32,393 nt of DNA from Ruegeria meonggei (GTDB taxonomy: Bacteria > Pseudomonadota > Alphaproteobacteria > Rhodobacterales > Rhodobacteraceae). The notes beneath the pieces were generated by a model. The model was not told the DNA's origin and did no database searches. It saw nothing but the letters and a program-made list of their open reading frames with translations. Position 1 is the first letter of the stretch. Every line of letters begins with the position of its first letter. Made by a program: the position numbers and the translations under genes. Location of the stretch: the NCBI RefSeq assembly GCF_900172215.1, contig NZ_FWFP01000020.1, positions 1 to 32,393 on the forward strand, written 5' to 3'. Shown in pieces: positions 23,969 to 31,710 of the stretch.

Positions 23969-24982
23969 ATGCATCTTGCCCGTTTCCCTCGCCTGCACTT
24001 AGCTCATCTTCCGACGCCGCTTGAGCCGATGAAACGTCTGTCAAAAGAGCTGGGTGTCGAAATCTGGATCAAGCGGGACGACTGCACCGGCATGTCAACT
24101 GGGGGCAACAAGACCCGCAAGCTTGAATTCCTAATGGCAGAGGCCGAAGCGCAGGGCGCAGATATGGTAATGACTCAGGGGGCTACGCAGACCAATCACG
24201 GCCGACAGACCGCAGCATTTGCCGCCAAGCTTGGGCTCGATTGTCATATCCTTCTGGAAGATCGCACCGGGTATGAAGATGCCAACTACAACACCAATGG
24301 CAATGTGCTTCTTGATCATCTGCATGGCGCGACAACGGAAAAGTTTGCCGGTGGCCACGACATGCCGGGCGAGATGGAGAAAGCAGCCAACAAGAAACGG
24401 GCAGAGGGACGCAATGTCTATGTCATTCCAGGCGGCGGATCGAACCCGACTGGGGCGCTCGGCTATGTGAATGCCGCTTTTGAGATAATAGGTCAGGCCA
24501 ATGACAGCGGTTTGAGAATTGATCGATTGGTGCATGCAACCGGCTCTTCGGGAACACAGGCAGGGCTTGTTACGGGCATGTGCGCGATGAATGCTCAGGT
24601 GCCCGTGCTGGGCATCGGCACAAGGGCGCCGCAACCCAAACAGGAACAAATGGTTTACGACCTTGCCTGCAAAACTGCCGAGAAGCTGGGATGCGCAGAT
24701 GTGGTCAAGCGCGAAGACGTGATGGCCAACACTGACTATGTCGGCGAGGGCTATGGCCTGCCGACAAAAAGCGGCATCGAGGCGATCCAGATGTTTGCCG
24801 AACTGGAGGGCATCCTTCTGGATCCGTGCTATTCGGCCAAGGGTGCAGCGGGTTTGATCGATCTTGCGCGCAAGGGTGAGTTTAAAGATGAGCGGGTCGT
24901 GTTCCTGCACACCGGGGGCGCTGCAGCTCTCGGAGGATATGACTTTGCCTTTGATCATCAAAACCGCTGGGTAACTGTCTGA
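23969..24982 (+). CDS. cuyA: L-cysteate sulfo-lyase / D-cysteine desulfhydrase family PLP enzyme
   Basis: A 337-residue PLP fold-type II enzyme of the ACC deaminase/D-cysteine desulfhydrase family. STGGNKTRKLEFLMAEAEAQ carries the PLP lysine (Lys51 by alignment from memory), followed by MTQGATQTNHGRQTAAFAAK and the phosphate-binding glycines VIPGGGSNPTGALGY and HATGSSGTQAGL. The N-terminus, KRDDCTGMSTGGNK, and the length match CuyA, which splits L-cysteate into pyruvate, ammonia and sulfite in roseobacters. D-cysteine desulfhydrase (pyruvate, sulfide, ammonia) is a close alternative that the sequence alone does not exclude; the gene symbol is tentative. AGGAG is 7 nt before the ATG. First gene of an operon with the racemase (3-bp gap). 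No sulfite exporter gene (cuyZ) is in the window. Confidence 0.75.
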   Translation: MHLARFPRLHLAHLPTPLEPMKRLSKELGVEIWIKRDDCTGMSTGGNKTRKLEFLMAEAEAQGADMVMTQGATQTNHGRQTAAFAAKLGLDCHILLEDRTGYEDANYNTNGNVLLDHLHGATTEKFAGGHDMPGEMEKAANKKRAEGRNVYVIPGGGSNPTGALGYVNAAFEIIGQANDSGLRIDRLVHATGSSGTQAGLVTGMCAMNAQVPVLGIGTRAPQPKQEQMVYDLACKTAEKLGCADVVKREDVMANTDYVGEGYGLPTKSGIEAIQMFAELEGILLDPCYSAKGAAGLIDLARKGEFKDERVVFLHTGGAAALGGYDFAFDHQNRWVTV

Positions 24983-24985
24983 GCC

Positions 24986-25699
24986 ATGGCGCCGCGTCTG
25001 GTCGGCATTCTTGGTGGCATGGGCCCCGAAGCGACCATCCTCCTCCAGAGTAAGCTGGTGGAGGCGGTGTCTGCGAGTGATGACTGCGACCACATCCCGC
25101 TGTTGATCGACATGAACCCGCAAGTACCGTCGCGGTTTGCGCATTTGATCGCAGGCACCGGAGAAAATCCTGGGCCGACGCTGGCCACAATGGCGCGTCG
25201 TCTTCAGACTGCCGGAGCCTTGGCGCTGGCAATGCCGTGCAACACCGCGCATCACTATGCCAAAGCAATCACAGGTGCGGTGAACATCCCGCTGTTGAAC
25301 ATGGTTGACCTGACAGCTGATTATGCAGCCAGAACGATTGGCTCCGGGGTGTGTGTCGGTATTCTTGCTTCGCCCGCCGTGCGGCGCATACGTTTGTTCG
25401 AAGATGCGCTGTCGGCGCGAGGGTTTTCTGTCGTCTGGCCCAAAGATGATGAAGAAATGCTGTCGGCAATCCGCAGCATCAAAGCAAACGGTCCCTGTCG
25501 CGATGCGCGCGAAACATTGCGTGGTGCTTCGTACGAACTGGTTGCGGCAGGCGTAGACCTGCAAATCGTTGCGTGTTCGGAATTCTCGCTAATTGCAGAC
25601 AGTGTGGCGCCGGATGCCAATGTAATCGACACGATTGACCTGCTGGTCACCGAGATCTGTAAATTCTCTCAGTCGGGTCAACATGGTGAGGCGGAATAG
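24986..25699 (+). CDS. Aspartate/glutamate racemase family protein
   Basis: A 237-residue protein with the family's start (LVGILGGMGPEAT) and both catalytic cysteines: MPCNTAHH (Cys85) and IVACSEFSL (Cys197). PLP-independent racemases of this family use the two Cys to invert amino acid alpha-carbons. The start is 3 bp after the cuyA-like stop, so they are co-transcribed. The likely job is interconversion of D- and L-forms of the lyase substrate (cysteate resembles aspartate in shape and charge), which is inference. Confidence 0.85.
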   Translation: MAPRLVGILGGMGPEATILLQSKLVEAVSASDDCDHIPLLIDMNPQVPSRFAHLIAGTGENPGPTLATMARRLQTAGALALAMPCNTAHHYAKAITGAVNIPLLNMVDLTADYAARTIGSGVCVGILASPAVRRIRLFEDALSARGFSVVWPKDDEEMLSAIRSIKANGPCRDARETLRGASYELVAAGVDLQIVACSEFSLIADSVAPDANVIDTIDLLVTEICKFSQSGQHGEAE

Positions 25700-25752
25700 C
25701 GCGGACTATTGTTCCTTGCGGCGATATGGGTTTGGGAAACAGGCTGGTTAGC

Positions 25753-26637
25753 TCAAAAACGATCCCAAAACTGGCGGGCAGTTTGATCAAAGATCGTCGG
25801 ATTGGAAAAGGCAGAAATCGTGAGCGTTGCACACCAAGTGCTATCGCCGATAGGCACCAACAGCCCCGCGTCAAGTTCAACTGAAATCGCGGTTTCAGGC
25901 ATCCAGGCGAAACCACTTCCAGTCATCAGGCGCCGTTTGATGGTCTCAACCAAACTATCGACATAGATCGTCTCAGCATTCAGCGGTTTCCGATCTATGG
26001 TGTTTTCAACAACCATGCCCAGAAATGACGAGCGGTCATAGGCCAGATATGGGATTGGCGGGCCATCCGGTCGTGCCAGGTTCCACCCCATGGTGCGCAC
26101 TGTTTCAGCCGCAGCCACCGGCACCAGACGATCCTTCAACAGATCTTTTCGCTCGAATGCAGCCTCGTCAATCATCGGCGAGACCGAGTGGTGATAATAG
26201 CACAACAGGATGTCGACTGCGCCTTCGACCAATAGATCGCAGCAGGTGCTTAGGGAATCGGACAGTACACGCGTGCGCAAATCGGGGATTTGCAGTTGCA
26301 ACTCTTCGATCCGGGCAGCCAGATAATTGACCGCAATGGTGTGAAGCACCGAAAATCGAATGAATCGACTGTCCCCTCTGTCAGCATCCCGCAGGGATTG
26401 ACGAGATTCTGACAACTGCGAAATCGCAGCCAAGGCAACGGGCAAAAACTGTTGCCCCGCCTCTGTTAGTTGCACTGGATAGGTGGCCCGGTTTACCAGT
26501 GGCAGTCCGACCCAGCTCTCCAACGCCTTGATTCTACGGCTGAATGCAGATTGTGTTATGTTTCGCTCATCGGACGCACGGGTGAAATTCAGCGTTCGGG
26601 CAAGGCACTCAAAATCACGCAGCCAGTTCAGATCCAA
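25753..26637 (-). CDS. Second LysR-type regulator, divergent from the transporter operon
   Basis: A 294-residue protein from a TTG start (26637-26635) with AGGAA 7 nt upstream. N-terminal winged helix: LRDFECLARTLNFTRASDER, NITQSAFSRRIKALESWVGL. C-terminal effector domain is less conserved (TIAVNYLAARIEELQLQIPD, DRKPLNAETIYVDSLVETIK). It converges with the racemase gene and diverges from the substrate-binding protein gene across 267 bp, so it probably controls the transporter operon. It is distinct from the first LysR. Confidence 0.85.
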   Translation of the reverse strand: MDLNWLRDFECLARTLNFTRASDERNITQSAFSRRIKALESWVGLPLVNRATYPVQLTEAGQQFLPVALAAISQLSESRQSLRDADRGDSRFIRFSVLHTIAVNYLAARIEELQLQIPDLRTRVLSDSLSTCCDLLVEGAVDILLCYYHHSVSPMIDEAAFERKDLLKDRLVPVAAAETVRTMGWNLARPDGPPIPYLAYDRSSFLGMVVENTIDRKPLNAETIYVDSLVETIKRRLMTGSGFAWMPETAISVELDAGLLVPIGDSTWCATLTISAFSNPTIFDQTARQFWDRF

Positions 26638-26828
26638 TGGAAGTTCCTACATGTCAAAGGGCGCATTGGCCAAGCATACCTGCAACTATGCAAAACACGA
26701 ATAGTTTGATGAAATGTTCGAATTGGCCCTCGTAAAACCTCATGATCTAGACTTCTAGGCAGGGCATGGCGGTTTGCGCTTTCTTCAGCCTTCCGTCTGC
26801 AGTCGCAGCCCGAGACAATTTGGCACGA

Positions 26829-26846
26829 TCCTATCGCTCGATAGGA
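26829..26846. promoter_or_regulatory. Perfect palindrome TCCTATCG-CT-CGATAGGA
   Basis: An 8-bp perfect dyad with a 2-bp centre, 59-76 nt before the ATG of the substrate-binding protein gene. It could be an operator for the second LysR or another factor, or a leader hairpin. Confidence 0.5.
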
Positions 26847-26904
26847 AATCGAATGACTAAAGAACGACGCCAAAACACGGCGCAAATCAACAGAGGAGAC
26901 CATC

Positions 26905-27870
26905 ATGAGAACGAATCTGACGACACTGGGCCTTGCGGCTGCGGTTGGCATTTATGCTATGCCTGCTTTTGCTGCCGAAGAGGTCAAGATCGGTGTGCCG
27001 TCCTGGACCGGGGCGCAAGCAATTGCGCATCTTCTGGGGGCGGTTGTTGAGACGCGCATCGGAGGGACGGTGGAATTTGTGCCGGGGAACAACGCCACCA
27101 TTTTCCAGGCAATGGATCAGGGTAAGGGCGACATCGACGTGCATCCCGATGTGTGGCTGCCCAATCAAGAAAGCTTTACCAAGAAATATGTAGATGAGGC
27201 CGGAACGGTAACCCTGTCCTCGAACCCATACGAAGGCAACCAGGGCTTTTGCGTCAGCCAGGACTTTGGCAAGGCCAACAACATCACTGACATTGCTGAT
27301 TTGGGTCGTCCGGACGTCGCTGCACTGATGGATAGCGATGGCAATGGTAAGGGCGAAATGTGGATCGGCGCGCCGGGCTGGGCATCGGCGAATGTGAACG
27401 AGGTTAAAACCCGGGACTACGGCCTGCTTGATTTCATCGAACCGGTGCGTGCAGAAGAAAGTGTAAAGACGGCGCGGATCAAGGATAGTATCGCTAAGGG
27501 CGAAGGATATGCCTTTTACTGCTATAAACCGCACGCAGTTTGGTACATGTTCGATGTCCAGATGTTGAGCGAACCGACATTTGACCCTGCGAAATACGTG
27601 ATGGTTCAGCCATCTGATGACCCGGATTGGTACACCAATTCCAGTGTCGCCACCAAAGACGCGCTTAAGAACGTTCAGATCGCCTGGTCCAATACCCTCC
27701 CAGATCGCTCTCCGGCGATTGCCGATTTCTTTGCGAATTTCCAAGTGACGGCTGATGACGTCAGCGGGTTCGCCTACGAAATCAGCGGGAAAGGACGTGA
27801 TCCGGCAGAGGTCGCCCGCGAATGGGTCGACGCCAATCCTGACCGCGTGGACGCCTGGTTGGGCCTCTGA
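26905..27870 (+). CDS. Glycine betaine-type ABC transporter substrate-binding protein
   Basis: A 321-residue protein; GAGGAGA precedes the ATG. Signal peptide of about 23 residues ending AMPAFA. The mature part has the OpuAC/ProX-type blocks VPSWTGAQAIAHLLGAVVET, GDIDVHPDVWLPNQES and WIGAPGWASANVNEV, whose Trp and Tyr residues build an aromatic cage for cationic ligands in this family. This suggests a quaternary or other positively charged (or zwitterionic) ligand, such as a betaine or a sulfonate derivative. Ligand not established. First gene of a four-gene operon. Confidence 0.87.
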   Translation: MRTNLTTLGLAAAVGIYAMPAFAAEEVKIGVPSWTGAQAIAHLLGAVVETRIGGTVEFVPGNNATIFQAMDQGKGDIDVHPDVWLPNQESFTKKYVDEAGTVTLSSNPYEGNQGFCVSQDFGKANNITDIADLGRPDVAALMDSDGNGKGEMWIGAPGWASANVNEVKTRDYGLLDFIEPVRAEESVKTARIKDSIAKGEGYAFYCYKPHAVWYMFDVQMLSEPTFDPAKYVMVQPSDDPDWYTNSSVATKDALKNVQIAWSNTLPDRSPAIADFFANFQVTADDVSGFAYEISGKGRDPAEVAREWVDANPDRVDAWLGL

Positions 27871-27887
27871 TCTCGCTCAAGGAACAC

Positions 27888-27912
27888 GGTGGCGCCGTTT
27901 CATGGCGCCACC
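27888..27912 (+). promoter_or_regulatory. Intercistronic hairpin between binding protein and ATPase genes
   Basis: GGTGGCGCC (27888-27896), loop GTTTCAT, GGCGCCACC (27904-27912): nine perfect pairs. Located between the stop of the binding protein gene and the ATPase start, it is in the position where many ABC operons have a stabilising or partially terminating hairpin that makes the binding protein more abundant than the membrane components. Confidence 0.6.
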
Positions 27913-27936
27913 CGAACGCTGACCTCTGGGGGACCT

Positions 27937-28992
27937 ATGGGCGACGATACCGTTATCGAAATTTCGAATGTTTGGAAGATTTTCGGAGGCAGGCCCGAAG
28001 TCGCGCTGCAGGCGATCCGGGATCAGGGGCTTAGCAAGGCTCAGGTGTTGGCGGACTACAACTGTGTAGTTGGTGTTGCTGATGTCAGCCTGTCGGTCAA
28101 TCGGGGCGAAATTTTTTGCATTATGGGCCTTTCCGGCAGCGGTAAGTCTACTCTGGTCCGCCATTTCAATCGGCTGCTTGAACCCACCGACGGCAAGATC
28201 GAGATTGAAGGCACCGATGTCATGGCCCTGGGGCCAAAAGAGCTTCAGCAGTTTCGCAACAACAAGATTGGCATGGTGTTTCAGAACTTCGCACTTATGC
28301 CGCACAGGTCGGTGCTGGATAATGTCGCGATGCCACTGGAAATCCGCCAGGTCAGCAAAAATGAGCGGATGCGTCAGGCCGCCGCCATTCTGGACATTGT
28401 AGAGCTTGGTGCCTGGGGGTCGAAATTTGCGCACGAGCTGTCAGGCGGCATGCAACAGCGTGTGGGTTTGGCCCGGGCGCTGGCGGCCAACCCGGATGTG
28501 TTGTTGATGGACGAACCATTCTCAGCGTTGGACCCGCTGATCCGTCGGCAATTGCAGGATGAATTCATCCGGCTGAGCAAGATCCTGAAGAAGACCACGA
28601 TTTTTATCACCCATGATTTGGATGAGGCGGTTCGCATCGGCAACCGCATCGCAATCATGCGTGATGGCAAGGTCGTGCAGATTGGAACGGCCGAAGACAT
28701 TGTCATGAACCCCGCTGACGATTATGTGGCCGATTTTGTTGCCGGCATTTCCCGCCTCAAGGTGGTGCGTGCTCACGCTGTCATGCAGCCTATACCCGAT
28801 CACATAGCAGCCCATGGCCCGCTAGCGGCCGATGCACCACGCGTCAACGAGGGTGAAAACCTCAGCACATTGATCAATCTGGCGATCGACAACAGCAGTG
28901 CCATTCTAGTGGAGGACGGCGGCGTTGATGTCGGCGTGATTACCCGTGCCGATCTGCTGCGTACTGTGATCGAAGGGACCGAAGTGTCATGA
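27937..28992 (+). CDS. Betaine-type ABC transporter ATP-binding protein
   Basis: A 351-residue protein from the ATG at 27937 (GGGGGA upstream); the frame open upstream reads through the hairpin and is not used. Walker A GLSGSGKST (64-72), Q-loop FQNFALMPHRS, signature LSGGMQQR (168-175), Walker B LLMDEP (189-194), H-loop FITHDLDE. The N-terminal extension with QAIRDQGLSKAQVLADYNCV and the C-terminal tail (about 280-351, ending VGVITRADLL) resemble ProV/OpuAA, which have CBS-type osmosensing tails; here the tail is short. The stop overlaps the permease start (ATGA). Confidence 0.9.
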   Translation: MGDDTVIEISNVWKIFGGRPEVALQAIRDQGLSKAQVLADYNCVVGVADVSLSVNRGEIFCIMGLSGSGKSTLVRHFNRLLEPTDGKIEIEGTDVMALGPKELQQFRNNKIGMVFQNFALMPHRSVLDNVAMPLEIRQVSKNERMRQAAAILDIVELGAWGSKFAHELSGGMQQRVGLARALAANPDVLLMDEPFSALDPLIRRQLQDEFIRLSKILKKTTIFITHDLDEAVRIGNRIAIMRDGKVVQIGTAEDIVMNPADDYVADFVAGISRLKVVRAHAVMQPIPDHIAAHGPLAADAPRVNEGENLSTLINLAIDNSSAILVEDGGVDVGVITRADLLRTVIEGTEVS

Positions 28993-30530
28993 ATACCTCT
29001 GATGTGAACCCGCTGGAAGATACCGAAAGCGAAGCCGCCCTGGCCTATGCCGAAGAGCGCCGCGATAACATTCGAACCTTTGTCCGCACCAACCCTGACT
29101 ACTACATCCGCAATTTCGATAAGATTGGCGCCTCGTCCCGCTTCACGCCGACATTCAACCTGATGGCCGGGCTGTTTGGTCCGGTGTGGTTTGGCGCGCG
29201 CGGGCTGTGGTCATGGGCGCTGCCCTTTCTGATCCTAGAAACAATTGCTTTTGTGCAGATCGCGCGTGGTCTGTTTGGTGATCTTGCTGCTGATGCAATG
29301 GCGCGCATCGCTTCGATCGAAGGCACGCTGGAGTTGCGCAGACAGCAACTCGCCGCCGCGATCGAGACCCAATCGGACAAGATTGATGTCTATCGCCGCA
29401 CTGTCGAATCTCTTGAGGACAACATTGGCGGCATCCGTGCTGAGGCCGAGGCGTTAGCCGCCGAAGGCCCCTCAATTGTTTTGACCGGCCTAGTCATCCT
29501 GCTGATCGTAAAGGCCGTGCAGTCGCAAGTGGCAAACTGGGCGCTGGAGGCCCGTTTCTCTGACTGGCTGTCGGATCGGTCGATCCGCTCTGCCATGCCG
29601 GTATCGCAAATCGTGTTCAGCGCGATCTTCATGGCGCTGATCGTTGCGGCCGCAATGATGCACTACAGTTTCCCGGGCCGGTTTTCTCTCCTCAGCCAAT
29701 TTCCCACAGACCCGAACCTCCGCCTGACTGGCATCACCTGGGTAGAAGAATTCATCGCATGGTGCGTGCGCAACAGCGAGACCTTCTTTGATGCTCTGAC
29801 ATTCGGGATCCGCGGGCTGCTCGACGCTCTCGAAGTCATTCTGGTCCAGACGCCGTGGATTGTAATCGCCAGTTTGATCATTTTGCTGACCTGGCTGACC
29901 GCAGGAATCAGCACGGCAATCTATTCGGGGGCATTTCTGGCCTATATGGGCCTCTTGGGTTTCTGGGAAGGCGCCATGACCACGTTGGCATTGTTGGGGA
30001 CGGCCGCATGTTTGTCGATCGTCATCGGCATACCGCTTGGCATGTTCGCCGCCCGCCGCCCAAGGTTTTATGCCTTTATCCAACCCATCATGGATTTCAT
30101 GCAAACCATGCCTGCATTTGTCTTTATGGTGCCGGTGATCGCGTTTTTTGGCGTCGGCAAACCGGCGGCAGTTGTGGTTACGATGATCTTTGGCGGCACA
30201 CCGGTGGTGCGCCTGACTGTTCTTGGCCTGCGCGGTGTGCCCGAAAGCGTGCGCGAAGCAGCGATCAGCTTTGGAGCCAACAAGTGGTATCTGCTCACCA
30301 AGGTCGACCTGCCGCTCGCAAGCCCGTCGATCCGGGCGGGGATAAACCAAACGATCATGTTGTCGCTGGCGATGGTGGTTGTGGCATCACTGATTGGCGC
30401 CAAAGGGCTGGGCGAAGATGTGCTTGAGGCCTTGCAATATGCCAATGTGGGCCAGGGCATCCTTGCTGGGTTTGCGATCCTGTTCTGTGCCATGATCCTT
30501 GATCGCATCGTGCAGGGCGGGCGCAAATGA
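28989..30530 (+). CDS. Betaine-type ABC transporter permease with an extra N-terminal membrane/coiled-coil module
   Basis: A 513-residue protein. The C-terminal about 230 residues are a standard inner-membrane permease: EGAMTTLALLGTAACLSIVI, FMQTMPAFVFMVPVIAFFGV and the EAA loop GVPESVREAAISFGANKWYL. The N-terminal 280 residues are unusual: FTPTFNLMAGLFGPVWFGAR resembles the DUF2628-like membrane motif, then a hydrophobic segment, a charged helical stretch at about 110-158 (RIASIEGTLELRRQQLAAAI, ETQSDKIDVYRRTVESLEDN) likely to form a coiled coil, and two more hydrophobic segments. ProW-type permeases have N-terminal extensions but typically much shorter. Translationally coupled to both neighbours by 4-bp overlaps. 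Confidence 0.87.
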   Translation: MNTSDVNPLEDTESEAALAYAEERRDNIRTFVRTNPDYYIRNFDKIGASSRFTPTFNLMAGLFGPVWFGARGLWSWALPFLILETIAFVQIARGLFGDLAADAMARIASIEGTLELRRQQLAAAIETQSDKIDVYRRTVESLEDNIGGIRAEAEALAAEGPSIVLTGLVILLIVKAVQSQVANWALEARFSDWLSDRSIRSAMPVSQIVFSAIFMALIVAAAMMHYSFPGRFSLLSQFPTDPNLRLTGITWVEEFIAWCVRNSETFFDALTFGIRGLLDALEVILVQTPWIVIASLIILLTWLTAGISTAIYSGAFLAYMGLLGFWEGAMTTLALLGTAACLSIVIGIPLGMFAARRPRFYAFIQPIMDFMQTMPAFVFMVPVIAFFGVGKPAAVVVTMIFGGTPVVRLTVLGLRGVPESVREAAISFGANKWYLLTKVDLPLASPSIRAGINQTIMLSLAMVVVASLIGAKGLGEDVLEALQYANVGQGILAGFAILFCAMILDRIVQGGRK

Positions 30531-31246
30531 CGCCGGTTGTTTTTGTCCATGGATTTTTGGGCGGCAGTCAGCAGTGGCAAAGGCAAGCCGAAGACCTGTC
30601 AGATTTCGACGTCATCGCGCTGGATCTACCGGGATATGGTAAGAATGCACGGCTTGATGCGTTGGACAGTATAGCCGGGTATGCTGACTGGGCGCTAAAT
30701 GAATTGACGGCGCGCGGCATCAAACAGTTCCACCTGATCGGCCACTCGATGGGCGGGATGGTTGTGCAGGAAATGGTCGCCCGCGCACCGGGGCGCATCG
30801 CGCGTTTGGTGCTCTATGGCACCGGTGCGTTGGGGGTGTTGCCAGGACGGTTCGAGACCATTGGAACCTCAAAACGCCGGGCCCGTGCCGACGGACCGCA
30901 GGCCACAGCCAGACGAATTGCGGCATCCTGGTTTCTTGAGCGGGAAAAAGACGCAGCATATGAAGATTGCGCCGTAATCGCCGAACAATGCAGCCTGCAG
31001 TCAATACTCACCGGGCTCGATGCGATGGAAGGCTGGAATGGGGCGGAACGCTTAGCGGATATCGAAATCAAAACACTGGTTATCTGGGGTGACAGGGATC
31101 GCACCTATCCCTGGAGTCAGACCGAGCAATTGTGGCAATCCATTCCCGACGCCAACCTGGCAGTGATACCAGAGAGCGCCCACGCGACGCATCTGGAAAA
31201 ACCCGGGCTGTTCAACCGGGTTCTGATCGATTTCTGTGCAGATTGA
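30527..31246 (+). CDS. Alpha/beta-hydrolase
   Basis: A 239-residue hydrolase with oxyanion-hole HGFLGG, nucleophile elbow GHSMGG (Ser74), acid in WGDRDRTYPW (about Asp189/191) and catalytic His in SAHATHLEKP (about His219), in proper order and spacing for an esterase/lactonase-like enzyme. The start overlaps the permease stop (ATGA), so it is the last gene of the transporter operon. Such hydrolases cleave ester, amide or lactone bonds; here it may release a transportable substrate's acyl group after uptake, which is inference. No signal peptide, so cytoplasmic. Confidence 0.86.
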   Translation: MTPVVFVHGFLGGSQQWQRQAEDLSDFDVIALDLPGYGKNARLDALDSIAGYADWALNELTARGIKQFHLIGHSMGGMVVQEMVARAPGRIARLVLYGTGALGVLPGRFETIGTSKRRARADGPQATARRIAASWFLEREKDAAYEDCAVIAEQCSLQSILTGLDAMEGWNGAERLADIEIKTLVIWGDRDRTYPWSQTEQLWQSIPDANLAVIPESAHATHLEKPGLFNRVLIDFCAD

Positions 31247-31354
31247 CGAGTATCTGATCTCAATTTTTAGTTCAGATTTCCGTCGACGGGAGCGTGTTGC
31301 ACCAATTGATTCTGATGCCTAGCTGGTCCTTCGGATTGACTGCGGGATGCTGGG
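31247..31354. other. Spacer with possible left end of an IS5-type element
   Basis: About 100 bp. GGGAGCGTGTTGCACC at 31288-31303 resembles the end of IS5-family elements, followed by AATTGATTCTGATGCC. The inverted repeat ATCTGA...TCAGAT (31253-31278) just after the hydrolase stop may act as a weak terminator. Confidence 0.35.
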
Positions 31355-31697
31355 ACGCCTTTCAAATTCAATGCGTCGCGGCGGGATAAGTTTGCGAAGG
31401 CAAAGTACCGTGTGACGAACTGGGCCGAATACAACGAGGTGCTCAGCCAGCCTGGTGACGTGACGGTCTGGTTTGGCGAGGCCGCGGTGTCTGGATGGTG
31501 TGCAAGGCGTTCAGGCAAGCGCGGCGGTCAGCAGCGATACTCCGATCTGACGGTCGAGATGTTTCTTACTTTGCGAGTGGTGTTCGGCCTGCCGTTTCGG
31601 CAAACTCAGGGCTTTGTGCGCAGTCTGCTGCGGCTCATGGAACTGGATCTCCCCGTGCCGGATTACTCGACGCTCTGCCGTCGTGCGCAAACACTTC
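31355..31697 (+). pseudogene. IS5-family transposase N-terminal fragment
   Basis: The frame encodes PFKFNASRRDKFAKAKYRVT, NWAEYNEVLSQPGDVTVWFG, QRYSDLTVEMFLTLRVVFGL, PFRQTQGFVRSLLRLMELDL, PVPDYSTLCRRAQTL, a typical IS5-family N-terminal region. The position equivalent to the start Met is ACG at 31355; the first usable start is GTG 31412. At about 31697 homology stops and sequence from the racemase follows in another frame, so the frame 31412-31807 is a chimera. Confidence 0.8.
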
Positions 31698-31710
31698 TGA
31701 TCGTGTCTGA

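Noticed and set aside
24131..25564. Long minus-strand reading frame (477 codons) opposite the lyase and racemase
   Set aside because: It is the antisense shadow of two well-supported genes; its protein has no recognisable motif.
29490..30350. Long minus-strand frame opposite the permease
   Set aside because: Antisense shadow of the permease; rich in His, Arg and Gln with no domain.
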